Positions 10,920 to 21,600 of a stretch of DNA of 64,000 bases are shown here, in pieces. Below the pieces are notes generated by a model. That model did not search any database. It saw nothing but the letters and a program-made list of their open reading frames with translations, and was not told the origin of the DNA. Within the stretch, counting starts at the first letter, position 1; each line of letters starts with the position of its first letter. Position numbers and translations under genes: made by a program. The DNA is taken from positions 104,430,210-104,494,209 of the forward strand of contig CM061063.1 of assembly GCA_030762895.1 (NCBI GenBank). Reading direction: 5' to 3'. The DNA is from Sophora flavescens (Eukaryota; Streptophyta; Magnoliopsida; Fabales; Fabaceae).

Positions 10920-12785
10920 TAATCCAAAATAATCCACCAGTTGACAACTCCTTCTACTGTTACAGGAACGGTAGAAGAAAAGTTGTTAATTGATAAAATG
11001 ATGTACATATTGAATACTAAAATACATAGATTTTAAAATATAGTAATTGGTTCGGTTCAAAAATAACCGAATTAATGACCATTGGATTTGGTTCAATTCG
11101 GAGCCGTAAAAATATAAATTTTTTAAAAAATATTATAAAGAATACATGTTTAAAAAATAAATAAATTAATTTAAATAATTCAAAATAATCCACCGGTTGA
11201 CAACTACTTCTACTAATACAGGAACAGTAGAAGAAAAGTTGTTAATTGATAAAGTGATATACATATTGAATATTAAAATATATATAAATATTAAAATATA
11301 GTAATTGGTTGGGTTCCAAAATAATCAAATTAACGACCTTTGGGTTTGGTTCAATTCGGTGCCGTGCACAAAAAAGAAAAAAAAACAATTTCATTGGCTG
11401 GTTCGGATTTTCAAGTTCATCGAATTATAGGTTCGAGTCTTACGATCCTACACTTTTTTGAAGAACACGGTAGCTTTGCAAACTTTCGTGGTTAAAAGTA
11501 TTTTTAAAAAAATAAAATTATAAACCATAAAAAGTCAACAACAATATCCGAACCAATTAAAATTGGTTTGGTTTCACTCGATTCGAACCGGAAAATATTA
11601 ATATATATATATATAAATAAAAGTATATAAAATATTAAAGTTTAAACTAGTAAATTATATATATATATATAAGTATTTAAAAATTAAAACATCAAGAACA
11701 CGACAACTCTACTTTTACTGTTTGTCAATTTATGATTGGTTGAGAGTGTAAAAAAACTTTACACTATAAGTTTATACAAATATATTAAAAAAAAGTATTA
11801 GCAAAAAAAAATTATTAGGAATTTTTTTAAAAAATTAAGGAAAACGTAATAAAATATAATTTTTTTAAAAAATTAATTGTAAAAAAATATTTTAAAATTA
11901 AAAACTAAAAATTAAAATAGAAAAAATTAAACGAAAAATAATTTATGAAAAAAAATATTTAAAAAAATTTAGGAAAATATAGATTTAAAAACAAGGAAAA
12001 TAAGTAAATTTATAAAAAAATATTAATTATTTAGAAAAAATATATATTTAAAAGAAATTAGGAAAAATTATATTTTAAAAAAAGTAAATTAGGAAAAATT
12101 ATATTTAAAAAAAGTAAATTAGGAAAAAAATTTAGAAAAAAGTATATAAAAAATATTTTTTAAAAAATTAGGAAAATAACAATTAGAAAAAAATATTCAA
12201 AAAAATTAGAAAAAAAATCAATAAGAAAACAAAAATATTTTAAAAAAAATCAATTATAAAATAAACATTTTAAAAAAGTAAATTAGAAAAAAACTAATTC
12301 GGGAAAATAATAAATTTTTTAAAAAATATTATAAAGAATATATGTTTAAAAAAATTTAAATAATTCAAAATAATCCACCTTTTGATAGCTCATTCTACTG
12401 TTACAGAAACAGTACAAGAAAAGTTGTTAATTGATAAAGTGATATACATATCGAATATTAAAATATATTTAAATATTAAAATATAGTAATTGGTTGAGTT
12501 CCAAAATAATCGAATTAACGACCTTTGAGTTTGGTTCAATTCGGTGCCGTGCACAAAAAAGAAAAAAAAACAATTTAATTGGTTGGTTCGGATTTTCAAG
12601 TTCATCGAATTATAGGTTCGAGTCTTACGATCCTACACTTTTTTGAAGAACACGGCAGCTTTGCAAACTTTCATGGTTAAAAGTATTTTTAAAAATATAA
12701 AATTATAAACTATAAAAAGTCAACAACAATATCCGAACCAATTAAAATTGGTTTGGTTTCCCTCGATTCGAACCGGAAAATATTA

Positions 12786-12820
<35 letters not shown>

Positions 12821-15800
12821 AAATATTAAAATTTAAACTAGTAAATTATATATATATATATATATAAGTATTTAAAAATTAAAACATCAAGAACACGACA
12901 ACTCTACTTTTACTGTTTGTCAATTTATGATTGGTTGAGAGTGTAAAAAAACTTTACACTATAAGTTTATACAAATATATTATAAAAAAATTATTAGCAA
13001 AAAAAAATTATTAGGAAATTTTTTTAAAAAATTAAGGAAAACGTAATAAAAAATATTTTTTTAAAAAAATTAATTATAAAAAAATATTTTAAAACTAAAA
13101 AGTAAAAATTAAATTAAAAAAATTAAACGAAAAATAATTTATGAAAAAAAATATTTAAAAATATTTAGGAAAATATAGATTTTAAAAAAAGGAAAATAAG
13201 TAAATTTATAAAAAAATATTAATTAATTAGAAAAAATATATATTTAAAAGAAATTAGGAAAAATTATATTTTAAAAAAAGTAAATTAGAAAAAATTATAT
13301 TTAAAAAAATTAAATTAGGAAAATTTTTTAGAAAAAAGTATATAAAAAATATTTTTAAAAAAATAGGAAAATAACAATTAGAAAAAATATTCAAAAAAAT
13401 TAGAAAAAAATCAATTATTAAACAAAAATATTTTTAAAAAAATCAATTATAAAATAAACATTTTAAAAAAGTAAATTAGAAAAAAACTAATTCGGGAAAA
13501 TAATAAATTTTTTAATAAATATTATAAAGAATATATGTTTAAAAAAAATTTAAATAATTCAAAACAATCCACCTTTTGACAACTCCTTCTACTGTTACAG
13601 GAACAGTACAAGAAAAGTTGTTAATTGATAAAGTGATATACATATTGAATATTAAAATATATTTAAATATTAAAATATAGTAATTGATTGTGTTCCAAAA
13701 TAACCCAATTAATGACGATTGGGTTTGGTTCAATTCGGAGTTGTGCATAAAAAAGGAAAAAAAATGAACTAATTTAATTGGTTGGTTCAACTTTTCAAAT
13801 TCGTTGAATTATTGGTTCGAGTCTTATGACCCAAATTTTTTTCGAAGAACACGGTAGCTTTGCTACCTTTCCCGGCTAAAAATATTTAAAAACAAAAAAA
13901 AATTATAAACTTTAAAATGTCAAAAACAATATCCAAACCAATTAAAATTGGTTGTCTTTGATTCGGTTCGAACAGGAAAATATTAAATATATATTTATAT
14001 ATATATATATATAATATAAAAAATATTAAATTATATATACATTAAAATAAAAGTATATAAAATTAAAACATAAAAAACATGACAACTCTACTCTTACTGT
14101 TCTTTTAATATTTGCCAATTTATGATTGATTGACAGTGTGAAAAAACTTTACACTCTCAGTGTATAAAAATAAATTAAAAAAAATGTATTAGTAAAAAAA
14201 AATATTCGGTTTTTTTTAAAAAATTAAGGAAGAAGTAAAAAAAATGTAAAAACTAAAAAAAGTAAAATAACAATTTTTAATTTTTTTTAAAAAAACATAA
14301 AAAATAAAAAATAAATGTAAAAAAGTAAAAAAAAAATAAAGTTTTTTCGAAGAAAAAGGAAAAAAATTTAAATAAAAATTAAAAAAGGCAAAAAATCCTA
14401 ATGCTGACATGTGTATGTACAGTAAAATTGTCTATCTAACTTTTATATTAGTATAGATTTGGCCTTTCTTGCAATATATATATGTATTCAAAAAGTATAT
14501 AAAAATATTTTAAAAAAATTAGGAAAATAACAGTTAGAAAAAAAAATTCAAAACAATTAGGAAAATAAAGTAAAATAGGGAAAAAATATTTTAAAATAAC
14601 GAATTATAAAATAAGCATTTAAAAAATAGTAAATTAGAAAATAACTAATTCCGAAAAAAAATAAATTTAAAAAAAATATATTATAAAGAATATATGTTTA
14701 ATAAATAAATAAATAAATTTAAATATTCCAAAATAATTCACCGGTTGACAACTCCTTCTACTGTTACAGGAACAGTAGAAGAAAGGTTGTTAATTGTTAA
14801 AGTGATATACATATTGAATATTAAAATATAGTAGTTGGTTGGGTTCCAAAATAATGAATTAATGACCATTGAGTTTGGTTCAATTCGGAGTGGTGCAAAA
14901 AAAAAGAAAAAAAAAATGAACCAATTTAATTTTTTGGTTCAGAATTTCAGATTCATCGAATTCTTGGTTCGAGTCTCATGACCCTAATCTTTTTCAATGA
15001 ACAGGGTAGCTTTGCTACTTTTCCTGGCTAAAAATATTTAAAAAGAAATTTTTTTTATAAACTTTAAAAAGTCAATAACAATATCCAAACCAATTAAAAT
15101 TGGTTTGGTTTGATTTGTTTCGAAACGGAAAATATTAAATATATATATATATATAATATAAAAAATATTAAATTTTATAAAGATTAAAGTAAAATATATA
15201 AAAATTAAAACATCAAGAACATGACAACTCTACTTTTACTGTTTGCTAATTTATGATTGGTTGACAGTGTGAAAAAACATTACACTGTTAGTGTATACAA
15301 AAAAATTCAAAAATGAAAGTATTAGCAAAACAAAATTTATTAAAAAAATAAAGGTTTTTTAAAAAAGGAAAAAAATAAATTTTAAAAAGAAAATTTAAAA
15401 AATGCAAAAAATTCTTATGCTGACATCTGTTTGTACAACAAAATTGTGTATCCAACTTTTATATTAGTATAGATTTTACCTTTCTTGCAATATATATATG
15501 TATTCAAAATGTAGATAAAAATATTTTTAAAAAATTAGGGAAATAAAAATTAGAAAAAAATATTCAAAAAAATTAGAAAATTAAAATTAATTAGAAAACA
15601 AAAATATTTTTGAAATATCAATTATAAAATAAACATTTAAAAAAATGTAAATTAGAAAATAACTAATGCGAGGAAAAAAATAAATTATTTTAAAAATATT
15701 ATAAAGAATGTATGTTTAAAAATTAAATAAATAAATTTAAATAATCCACCGGTTGACAACTCTTTCTACTGTTACAGGAACAATAAAAGAAAATTTGTTA

Positions 15801-16577
15801 ATTGATAAAATGATATACATATTGAATATTAAAATATATATAAATATTAAAACATAGTAATTGGTTCGGTTCCAAAATAACCGAATTAATGATCATTGAG
15901 TTTGGTTTGATTCGGAGCCGTGCATAAAAAAGAAAAAAAGGAACCAATTTACGGATTTTTAAATTCATCGAATTATTGGTTCGAGTCTTACGACCCTAAT
16001 CTTTTTCGAAGAACGGGGTAGCTTTGCTATCTTTCGTGATTAAAAATATTTAAAAATAAAAAAATTATAAACTTGAAAAGTCAATAACAATATCCGAACC
16101 AATTAAAATTGGTTTGGTTTGGTTTGATTCAGTTCGAACCGGAAAATATTAATATATATATATGTAAAATATAAAAGAAAATAAAATTATATATACATTA
16201 AAATATAAATATATAAAAATTAAAACATCAAGAACATGACAACTCTATTTTTACTGTTTGCCTATTTATGATTGGTTGACAGTGTAAAAAACATTTACAC
16301 TGTTCTTGTATACAAATAATTTTTTAAAAAAGGTATTATTAAAATAAAAGTTATTAGGAAAAAAATTTAAAAATTAAGGAAAACGTAAAAAAAATTTAAA
16401 ACTAAAAAAAATTAAAATATAAAATACAAAAATAAACTTAAAGAAACGTAAAAAATAATTAAAGTTTTTTAAAAAAATGAAAATTCTAAAAAAAATAAAT
16501 AAAAAATTCATAAAATCCTAATGCTGACATGTGTATATACAGTAAAATTGTCTATCCAACTTTTGTGATAGTATAGA
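10920..16577. repeat. Tandem array of about 1.0-1.2-kb AT-rich units
   Basis: Anchored on the conserved hairpin, unit starts lie at about 10951, 11207, 12391, 13586, 14755 and 15763, giving spacings of about 256, 1184, 1195, 1169 and 1008 bp. Each unit repeats the same order of marks: palindrome, 'ggttcgagtct.a.gacc', 'ccaattaaaattggtt', an (AT)n run, 'catcaagaaca.gacaactcta', and 'tttatgattggttga.agtgt'. Units 3 and 4 (about 12.3-14.4 kb) and the stretch at 11.2-12.3 kb are most alike. The last two units each begin with the Helitron 5' terminus. The array is the body of the Helitron above. Confidence 0.8.
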
Positions 16578-16652
16578 TTCACACTTATATTTAAATTATT
16601 TTTTAAAATAGTAATACTGCATATTCATTTATACATATGACCTAATATTTAT

Positions 16653-17367
16653 GGATGCGGATTGTCTGACTTTAGAGCGCCAATGGCACATACCTTTCAA
16701 CGTTTATAGACTGTCAGATCAATCTGGACCACCTATGACACGTGTCTTTTTTCTTTTCTTTTCCTAAACCACAAACCAGTAAATCTAAGAAACACACGCA
16801 GGGGCTAGTCTTTCGACGACTCCGATGTCAGAACAGATAAAACAAGCCTGTCACTCCATATTAATCACTTTCTTCACTCTCAACGTATCAAAATTAGAAG
16901 CTTTGTTTTCAAATTCAGATAGCAAAAGTTCCATGAAATAAAACCCACAAAATGTAAGTCAGAAGTTCTTTCCAATTATTTTGCTTTGTTTTCAATGAAA
17001 ATCTCTTAACTCATTCTAATAGCAAGAATGCAGCTTGAAGCTTCTCTCTCAGGCCATCGTAGAAACAACTATGCTTGCAATATATAAAATTAGACAAGCT
17101 TAGATAGCTGTGACGGGTAGATGATGGTGGCGTGGTTGTTCAGCGGAAGTTGACAACTGCGGCGATGGATGTGACGGCAGTAGTGGGACATGGGTTGCTG
17201 CCGGTGGTGGTTGTCGACGACGACGGGGGACGCTATCGACTTTTCTATGTTCTGAGTTGCCCCTGAGTTTTGTTTCTACCCTTTCGCAGTGGTCTAGATT
17301 TATCGGACGATCCATAAACGTTGAAAGGCGGTGCCTTTGGCACTCTAAAGTTAGACAATCCTGATCC
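16653..17367. mobile_element. Mutator-type element, long TIRs, 9-bp TSD (Pack-MULE candidate)
   Basis: Terminal inverted repeats of about 90 bp: the left starts GGATGCGGATTGTCTGAC and the right, on the other strand, starts GGATCAGGATTGTCTAAC. Similarity continues through 'tttagag.gccaa.ggca' to 'tctggaccac/tctagaccac'. The element is bounded by a perfect 9-bp direct repeat AATATTTAT at 16644-16652 and 17368-17376, the duplication length typical of Mutator elements. There is no transposase. The interior (about 16760-17260) is GC-richer, contains a 'gtaagt' and exon-like stretches, and has an 89-codon open frame on the minus strand (17369-17100) that starts inside the right TIR. That pattern fits a captured gene fragment, whose source I do not recognise. 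Confidence 0.8.
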
Positions 17368-17369
17368 AA
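17100..17369 (-). CDS. Short ORF inside the Mutator-type element, unrecognised
   Basis: 89 codons beginning just outside the right TIR. The first third is TIR-derived. The C-terminal half is rich in Pro, His and Arg (PPPAATHVPLLPSHPSP) and lies in the GC-richer interior. It matches no family I recognise. It may be a frame created by gene capture or simply chance; there is no evidence that it is expressed. Confidence 0.2.
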   Translation of the reverse strand: MDQDCLTLECQRHRLSTFMDRPINLDHCERVETKLRGNSEHRKVDSVPRRRRQPPPAATHVPLLPSHPSPQLSTSAEQPRHHHLPVTAI

Positions 17370-17649
17370 TATTTATACAATTTCTGTCTATTTAATTACA
17401 TTTTATTTGTAGCACATACATTCAAATATTTTTTTTTACTTTACTAATTATGAGATGAGATACAACTCATTGGGGAGGGATGAATATTAATCATTTGACC
17501 ATTTTAAAATTAATCTACTAATTGATCAATAAAATAAATTAATTTATAAATTATAATCAAAATCCCACAATAAATTTTTTAAAATCAACTTAATACAAAT
17601 CATCATTTTAAATACAAAAACAAAACTAATCTACCCACTCATAAAGCAA

Positions 17650-17877
17650 AATTATTCCAGTCTCTACGCTATTCGAAAGCGTCTTCTACCATCCTCTCCT
17701 ACTTGCGCGAAACTCGCTCACTCTCGTTCTCGCTCTGTCACTGGAATCACTATAACAAACAACAGGATCGATTCGAATCCTATTACACATCACTCGCCAC
17801 TTACTCATCCAACCGCACCAACGCGCCGGAGGATTCCCCTTTCCTCCGACCGGTTTCTCTCTCGCTGCTTCCTTCAG
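17650..17877 (+). other. Probable 5' untranslated exon 1 of the VPS13-like gene
   Basis: A CT-rich, GC-rich stretch ('ctctcgttctcgctctgtc', 'tcctccgaccggtttctctc') ends in CTTCAG/GTGAGT, a strong splice donor at 17878. The next exon opens after TTCAG at 18606 and carries the VPS13 start. The 5' limit is a guess; no clear TATA box was identified. An open frame across this region (17703-18059) runs through the donor and is not a gene. Confidence 0.6.
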
Positions 17878-18612
17878 GTGAGTTTCCGATGACTCTCTCT
17901 CTTTTAATTGCTTTGAATCACAACCCTGTATTGTGCGATTTACCATGTTCTTGTTCATTCTCTTCCATTTCAATTAAATTCCGCTGTTTCCGACAATTGC
18001 CGTCAAAGAAGGTTCCAGCGCGAGTTTTTTTTTTTTTTTTTGGGACGTGGTTTAGTTAGTGGTTAAGCTGAACCAGCTAAACAGGTTAGGACTTAGGGTT
18101 TCAGTTCCACACATCACATTTCAGATTTCACAAACTGAGAAAAAAGGCAGAAAGTTCCAGAGACCTGTAGCGGCGTTGTCGCTCAACCACGGTCCACTAG
18201 TCCACTAGTTCACGAGAAGGGGATCCAAGTATAAAGTATTGGATTACGGAACTTGGATTGAGTGATTGTTAAAATCATGTTTGTCTTTTGACTTTGTTTT
18301 TACTTGAGGCAGGGAATATTTTGGGAAAACTACTAGAATTAATCCTTGGTATTGTTTTTTAGTTTAAGAAAATTAGCCACTCAAGTGGTTATTAAAGTCA
18401 TTTAGTGGGTGACTGATTAACCACTATTTGAACTAAGTTAACCTTTTTGAGGGGTTATTATTTCTTTATTTTTTCGAAACTAGACATATTTTTACCTAGA
18501 GTATTTTTTTGTCATTTTCCCAGTGATTTTCATTTTGTTACTCTTGGGGGTGGTAGGTTTGCTTAGTTTTATTTGGTTTACTGATCTTTTTGTAATTAAT
18601 TTCAGTGGAACT

Positions 18613-18645
18613 ATGAAAATATTGATGTTGCGTCTACGAAGATAA
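18613..18645 (+). promoter_or_regulatory. Upstream ORF in the VPS13-like leader
   Basis: An 11-codon frame including the stop (ATG at 18613, TAA ending 18645) lies in the same exon as, and 10 nt before, the main start codon at 18656. It could lower or tune translation (inference). It begins seven bases into exon 2, so it is retained in any transcript using this acceptor. Confidence 0.5.
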
Positions 18646-18655
18646 TACACCAGCA

Positions 18656-21600
18656 ATGTTTGAAGGATTGGTTCATCAGTTGCTTCTAGGTTACCTGGGC
18701 CGATATTTCAAAGACATCCAGAAAGAGCAGCTAAAGATTAGACTTGGTATGTGATATACAGTAGTGCTTCTTTAGTGAATATTTTTTGTAGTGTCATGAT
18801 ACTTGCCTTTTGGGAGCTTTTAAGTATGAGTTTTTTTTTTGGGAGCTTGAAGGATCATTTTGATTATTTAGCTATTTATTATTGGACTATTGGTGAACCA
18901 AAATGGATGTTTACTTAATTCTATTAGTTTGTGAACCAATTTTCTTGCAATTCACCCTGCCTGTCTACCACGACCTAAATGATGTAAAGTTTCCCTTATA
19001 TAAACGTTTTTGCGAACTTTTTCAACTTTATGAACATCTATGAATATTTATCCCGTCAAAAAAAAAAAAAACTTTATGAACATTTAAATTTTAGTAGGTA
19101 TAATGTTCTTTAATTCTTTCCAAATTGCTTTCCAAATTGCTTATGTTCTTTGATTGTATACATGCTGTTCTCCCATTTGGCTATTTTATTGCAATGTTAC
19201 TAATCTTATTAATCATAAGGAGGGGAATAAAAGCAAATATTTAAAAATGTAAATATTTGTACTTTAAATGAAGTTGTTTGGGAGCTGATTTTTGAGTTGT
19301 GGACATTTTGTTGCACAGAGGAAGTGCTATTGGAGAATGTGGAGCTGATACTTGAAGCATTTGATTATCTCCAGCTTCCATTTGCACTGAAGCAAGGTAT
19401 ATTTAATCTCATCCTTCGACCATCATTTATGCCTTGTTTGATTTGAAAAAGAAATGGAAAGAGAAAAGATAGAAAGAAAGAAATGGGTAGAAAGAAAGTG
19501 GTAAGAAAAAGAATGAATTTTAAGGGTTGTTTCGTATGCGAGAAACATGAAAGAAAGTGGAAAGAAAGATCAGTTTTTTTTGAGCAGACAATTATGTCCA
19601 TGTAGATGAAGGGGCTGTGGGTAGATGTGAGATAAATTTGACTTTTCATACCACTTTGTATTTCTCTTTCCCTTTTCTTCTCATAAGTGGAGAGAAAACT
19701 TTTTGCGTGCGTCCCACCAGCTCTCTCTCTCTCTATTTTCTCTCCACAACCAAACAAGATAAAACTACCAAATCATTCTATTTTCTCTCCTTCCATTTTC
19801 TTCCCTTGCATTTTCACCCAAAGCAAACAAAGTGTTAATAAAGTTCTTGCATGTATAATTAACTGTATATTTTTCTTTTTTCTGATGAGTTGGTTGATTA
19901 GAAGATGCATCGATGGCATAATGCATGTCCAAAGGAGTTCCTATTTTCTCTTTCCTAATGAAGCTTGAAATTTTTGGCTAGGTCGAGTTGGCAGGTTAAG
20001 CATCAAAATTCCATGGAAAAAGCCCTGGGAGCCCATTATAATCATTTTAGACGATGTCTTTATTTCTGCATCCCAGCGAGGTGATCAAGAGGTATTTTCT
20101 TGTATCGCTCCATGTCTAACTATCTATTTCAATTTCGAAAGCTTTGGCAATCTATATCAGATGCCTTGTAACCATTATTTGTGTCAATTGAAGAATTAAT
20201 GAAATTTCAGAGCAAAGAAGTTTTGGATACTCGTTTACAGCATAACTATTTTGTTATGTAATTTATTTTAAGTGTATTAGCAATTCAATTTTGTTGTGAT
20301 AGTGGAGTGCCGATGCTGTTGGAAGGAGAGAATTTGCTGGCAAAAAGGCCAAGCTAGCAGCAGCAGAGTTGGGAAAATTATCGAGACGTGTGTGTGGTAA
20401 GCCATTTAATTTCAATATGAAGTGCTATAGTTGGGCTTTATGTTCACACATGTTAGAAAATCAGAGAAATATGTGATAATATCTTTTCATATCTTAGAGT
20501 ATCCTAGATAATCTCTTAGGAATTATTTCTTATTTATATTTTATGATTTGATTCTATATTTGATTAAGATTAGGATTCAACATGATATCAGAGCCAGACA
20601 AAGGTACCATCCTCCGGGACCTAATCTAATCACATCATCACTACATCAATTCAATATCAGTCTTATTATTTCTTAGTTTGTTTCTCTCTTTTCCTCATTA
20701 CCTATCTAAAACCTTCCAATTCAACATGGTAAGATAAAATGGTAATTTTGCCTTTCCACTCCACTCCATTACTAGCCACTCCATTATCAACCACTCCACT
20801 CCATCCTCATAGAAACTTTCAAACATAGCCTAATATTCCCTGCACACATCTACATCATTGCAAGATGTGCAAGAACTAATTAGGATTTCACATATTGGAT
20901 GTTTACTTACTTTACACATTTGAGTGACAAAATTATATGAGATTAATTATGAATTTTAAGTACATTATTTTGACTAATACTTAATGGCTCCCCCAAAAAT
21001 TTTCCTCAAGATCCGCCACTGTTTCCAACCCTCGTCATCCATATATTCTCAAAGAAGAAATGAGGAATGGAAATCTTTTTTGTTTATTGATAGGGTTGTT
21101 TGTTTTACCCACTATAAATTATAAAATCAATGATTATTTAGAAAAAAGATTGGCTCTTCTTTGTTGCATCTTTTTAACTTTACTGGAGGGGATATATTAG
21201 AATTGATAGAAGGCATAGAAAAGGAGAGAGAGAGAGAGAGAAGAGATAGAATTAGAGACTGAAATTGTAACTGAATTGTTATTTTTCTCAACTGAATCAT
21301 TACAGTGTATGTCCTATTTATACAAGATACAAGATAAATGTGTAACCATCATTACAGTGCACTATATAGATACAGTGCACTTTTACATATTGTAACATAC
21401 CCTAGTATACTCTAATATACCCCCCTGAAATTCAAGGTGGGTTGACTAATGCATACATGTCAAACACCCTGAGTTTCCTGCGCAACTCTTCAAACCTAAG
21501 CTGTGACAGTGGCTTGGTAAGAAGATCTGCAGGCTGATCTTGCCCAGGGATGTGTGTGACTACCAAAGTCTTGTTGAGCACTTTCTCTCTGACAAAAAAA

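Larger units (their letters stand above)
9873..16577 (-). mobile_element. Non-autonomous Helitron with tandem internal units
   Basis: Read on the minus strand, the element starts with TCTATACTATCACAAAAG at 16577 and ends with a short hairpin and CTAG at 9873. It is flanked by A on the 5' side (16578) and T on the 3' side (9872), the A/T insertion rule of Helitrons. The 3' hairpin is CCGTGC-GAT-GCACGG (9888-9902), 11 bp before CTAG. There is no RepHel frame. The 6.7-kb body is extremely AT-rich and made of repeated units. Additional copies of the 5' end (TCTATACTAATATAAAAG-like) lie at 15473 and 14457, and diverged ones at 10651 and near 10385. Possibly several Helitrons inserted end to end, or one element amplified its 5' part. 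The termini are seen directly; the single-element reading is inference. Confidence 0.6.

Noticed and set aside
10900..16577. CRISPR-like array or centromeric satellite
   Set aside because: Unit length is about 1.1 kb, there are no short repeats with unique spacers, only six units, and Helitron ends bound the block.
17703..18059. 118-codon open frame near the VPS13 promoter
   Set aside because: It runs straight through the CTTCAG/GTGAGT donor at 17878 and into a poly-T intron; it is a chance frame over a CT-rich untranslated exon.
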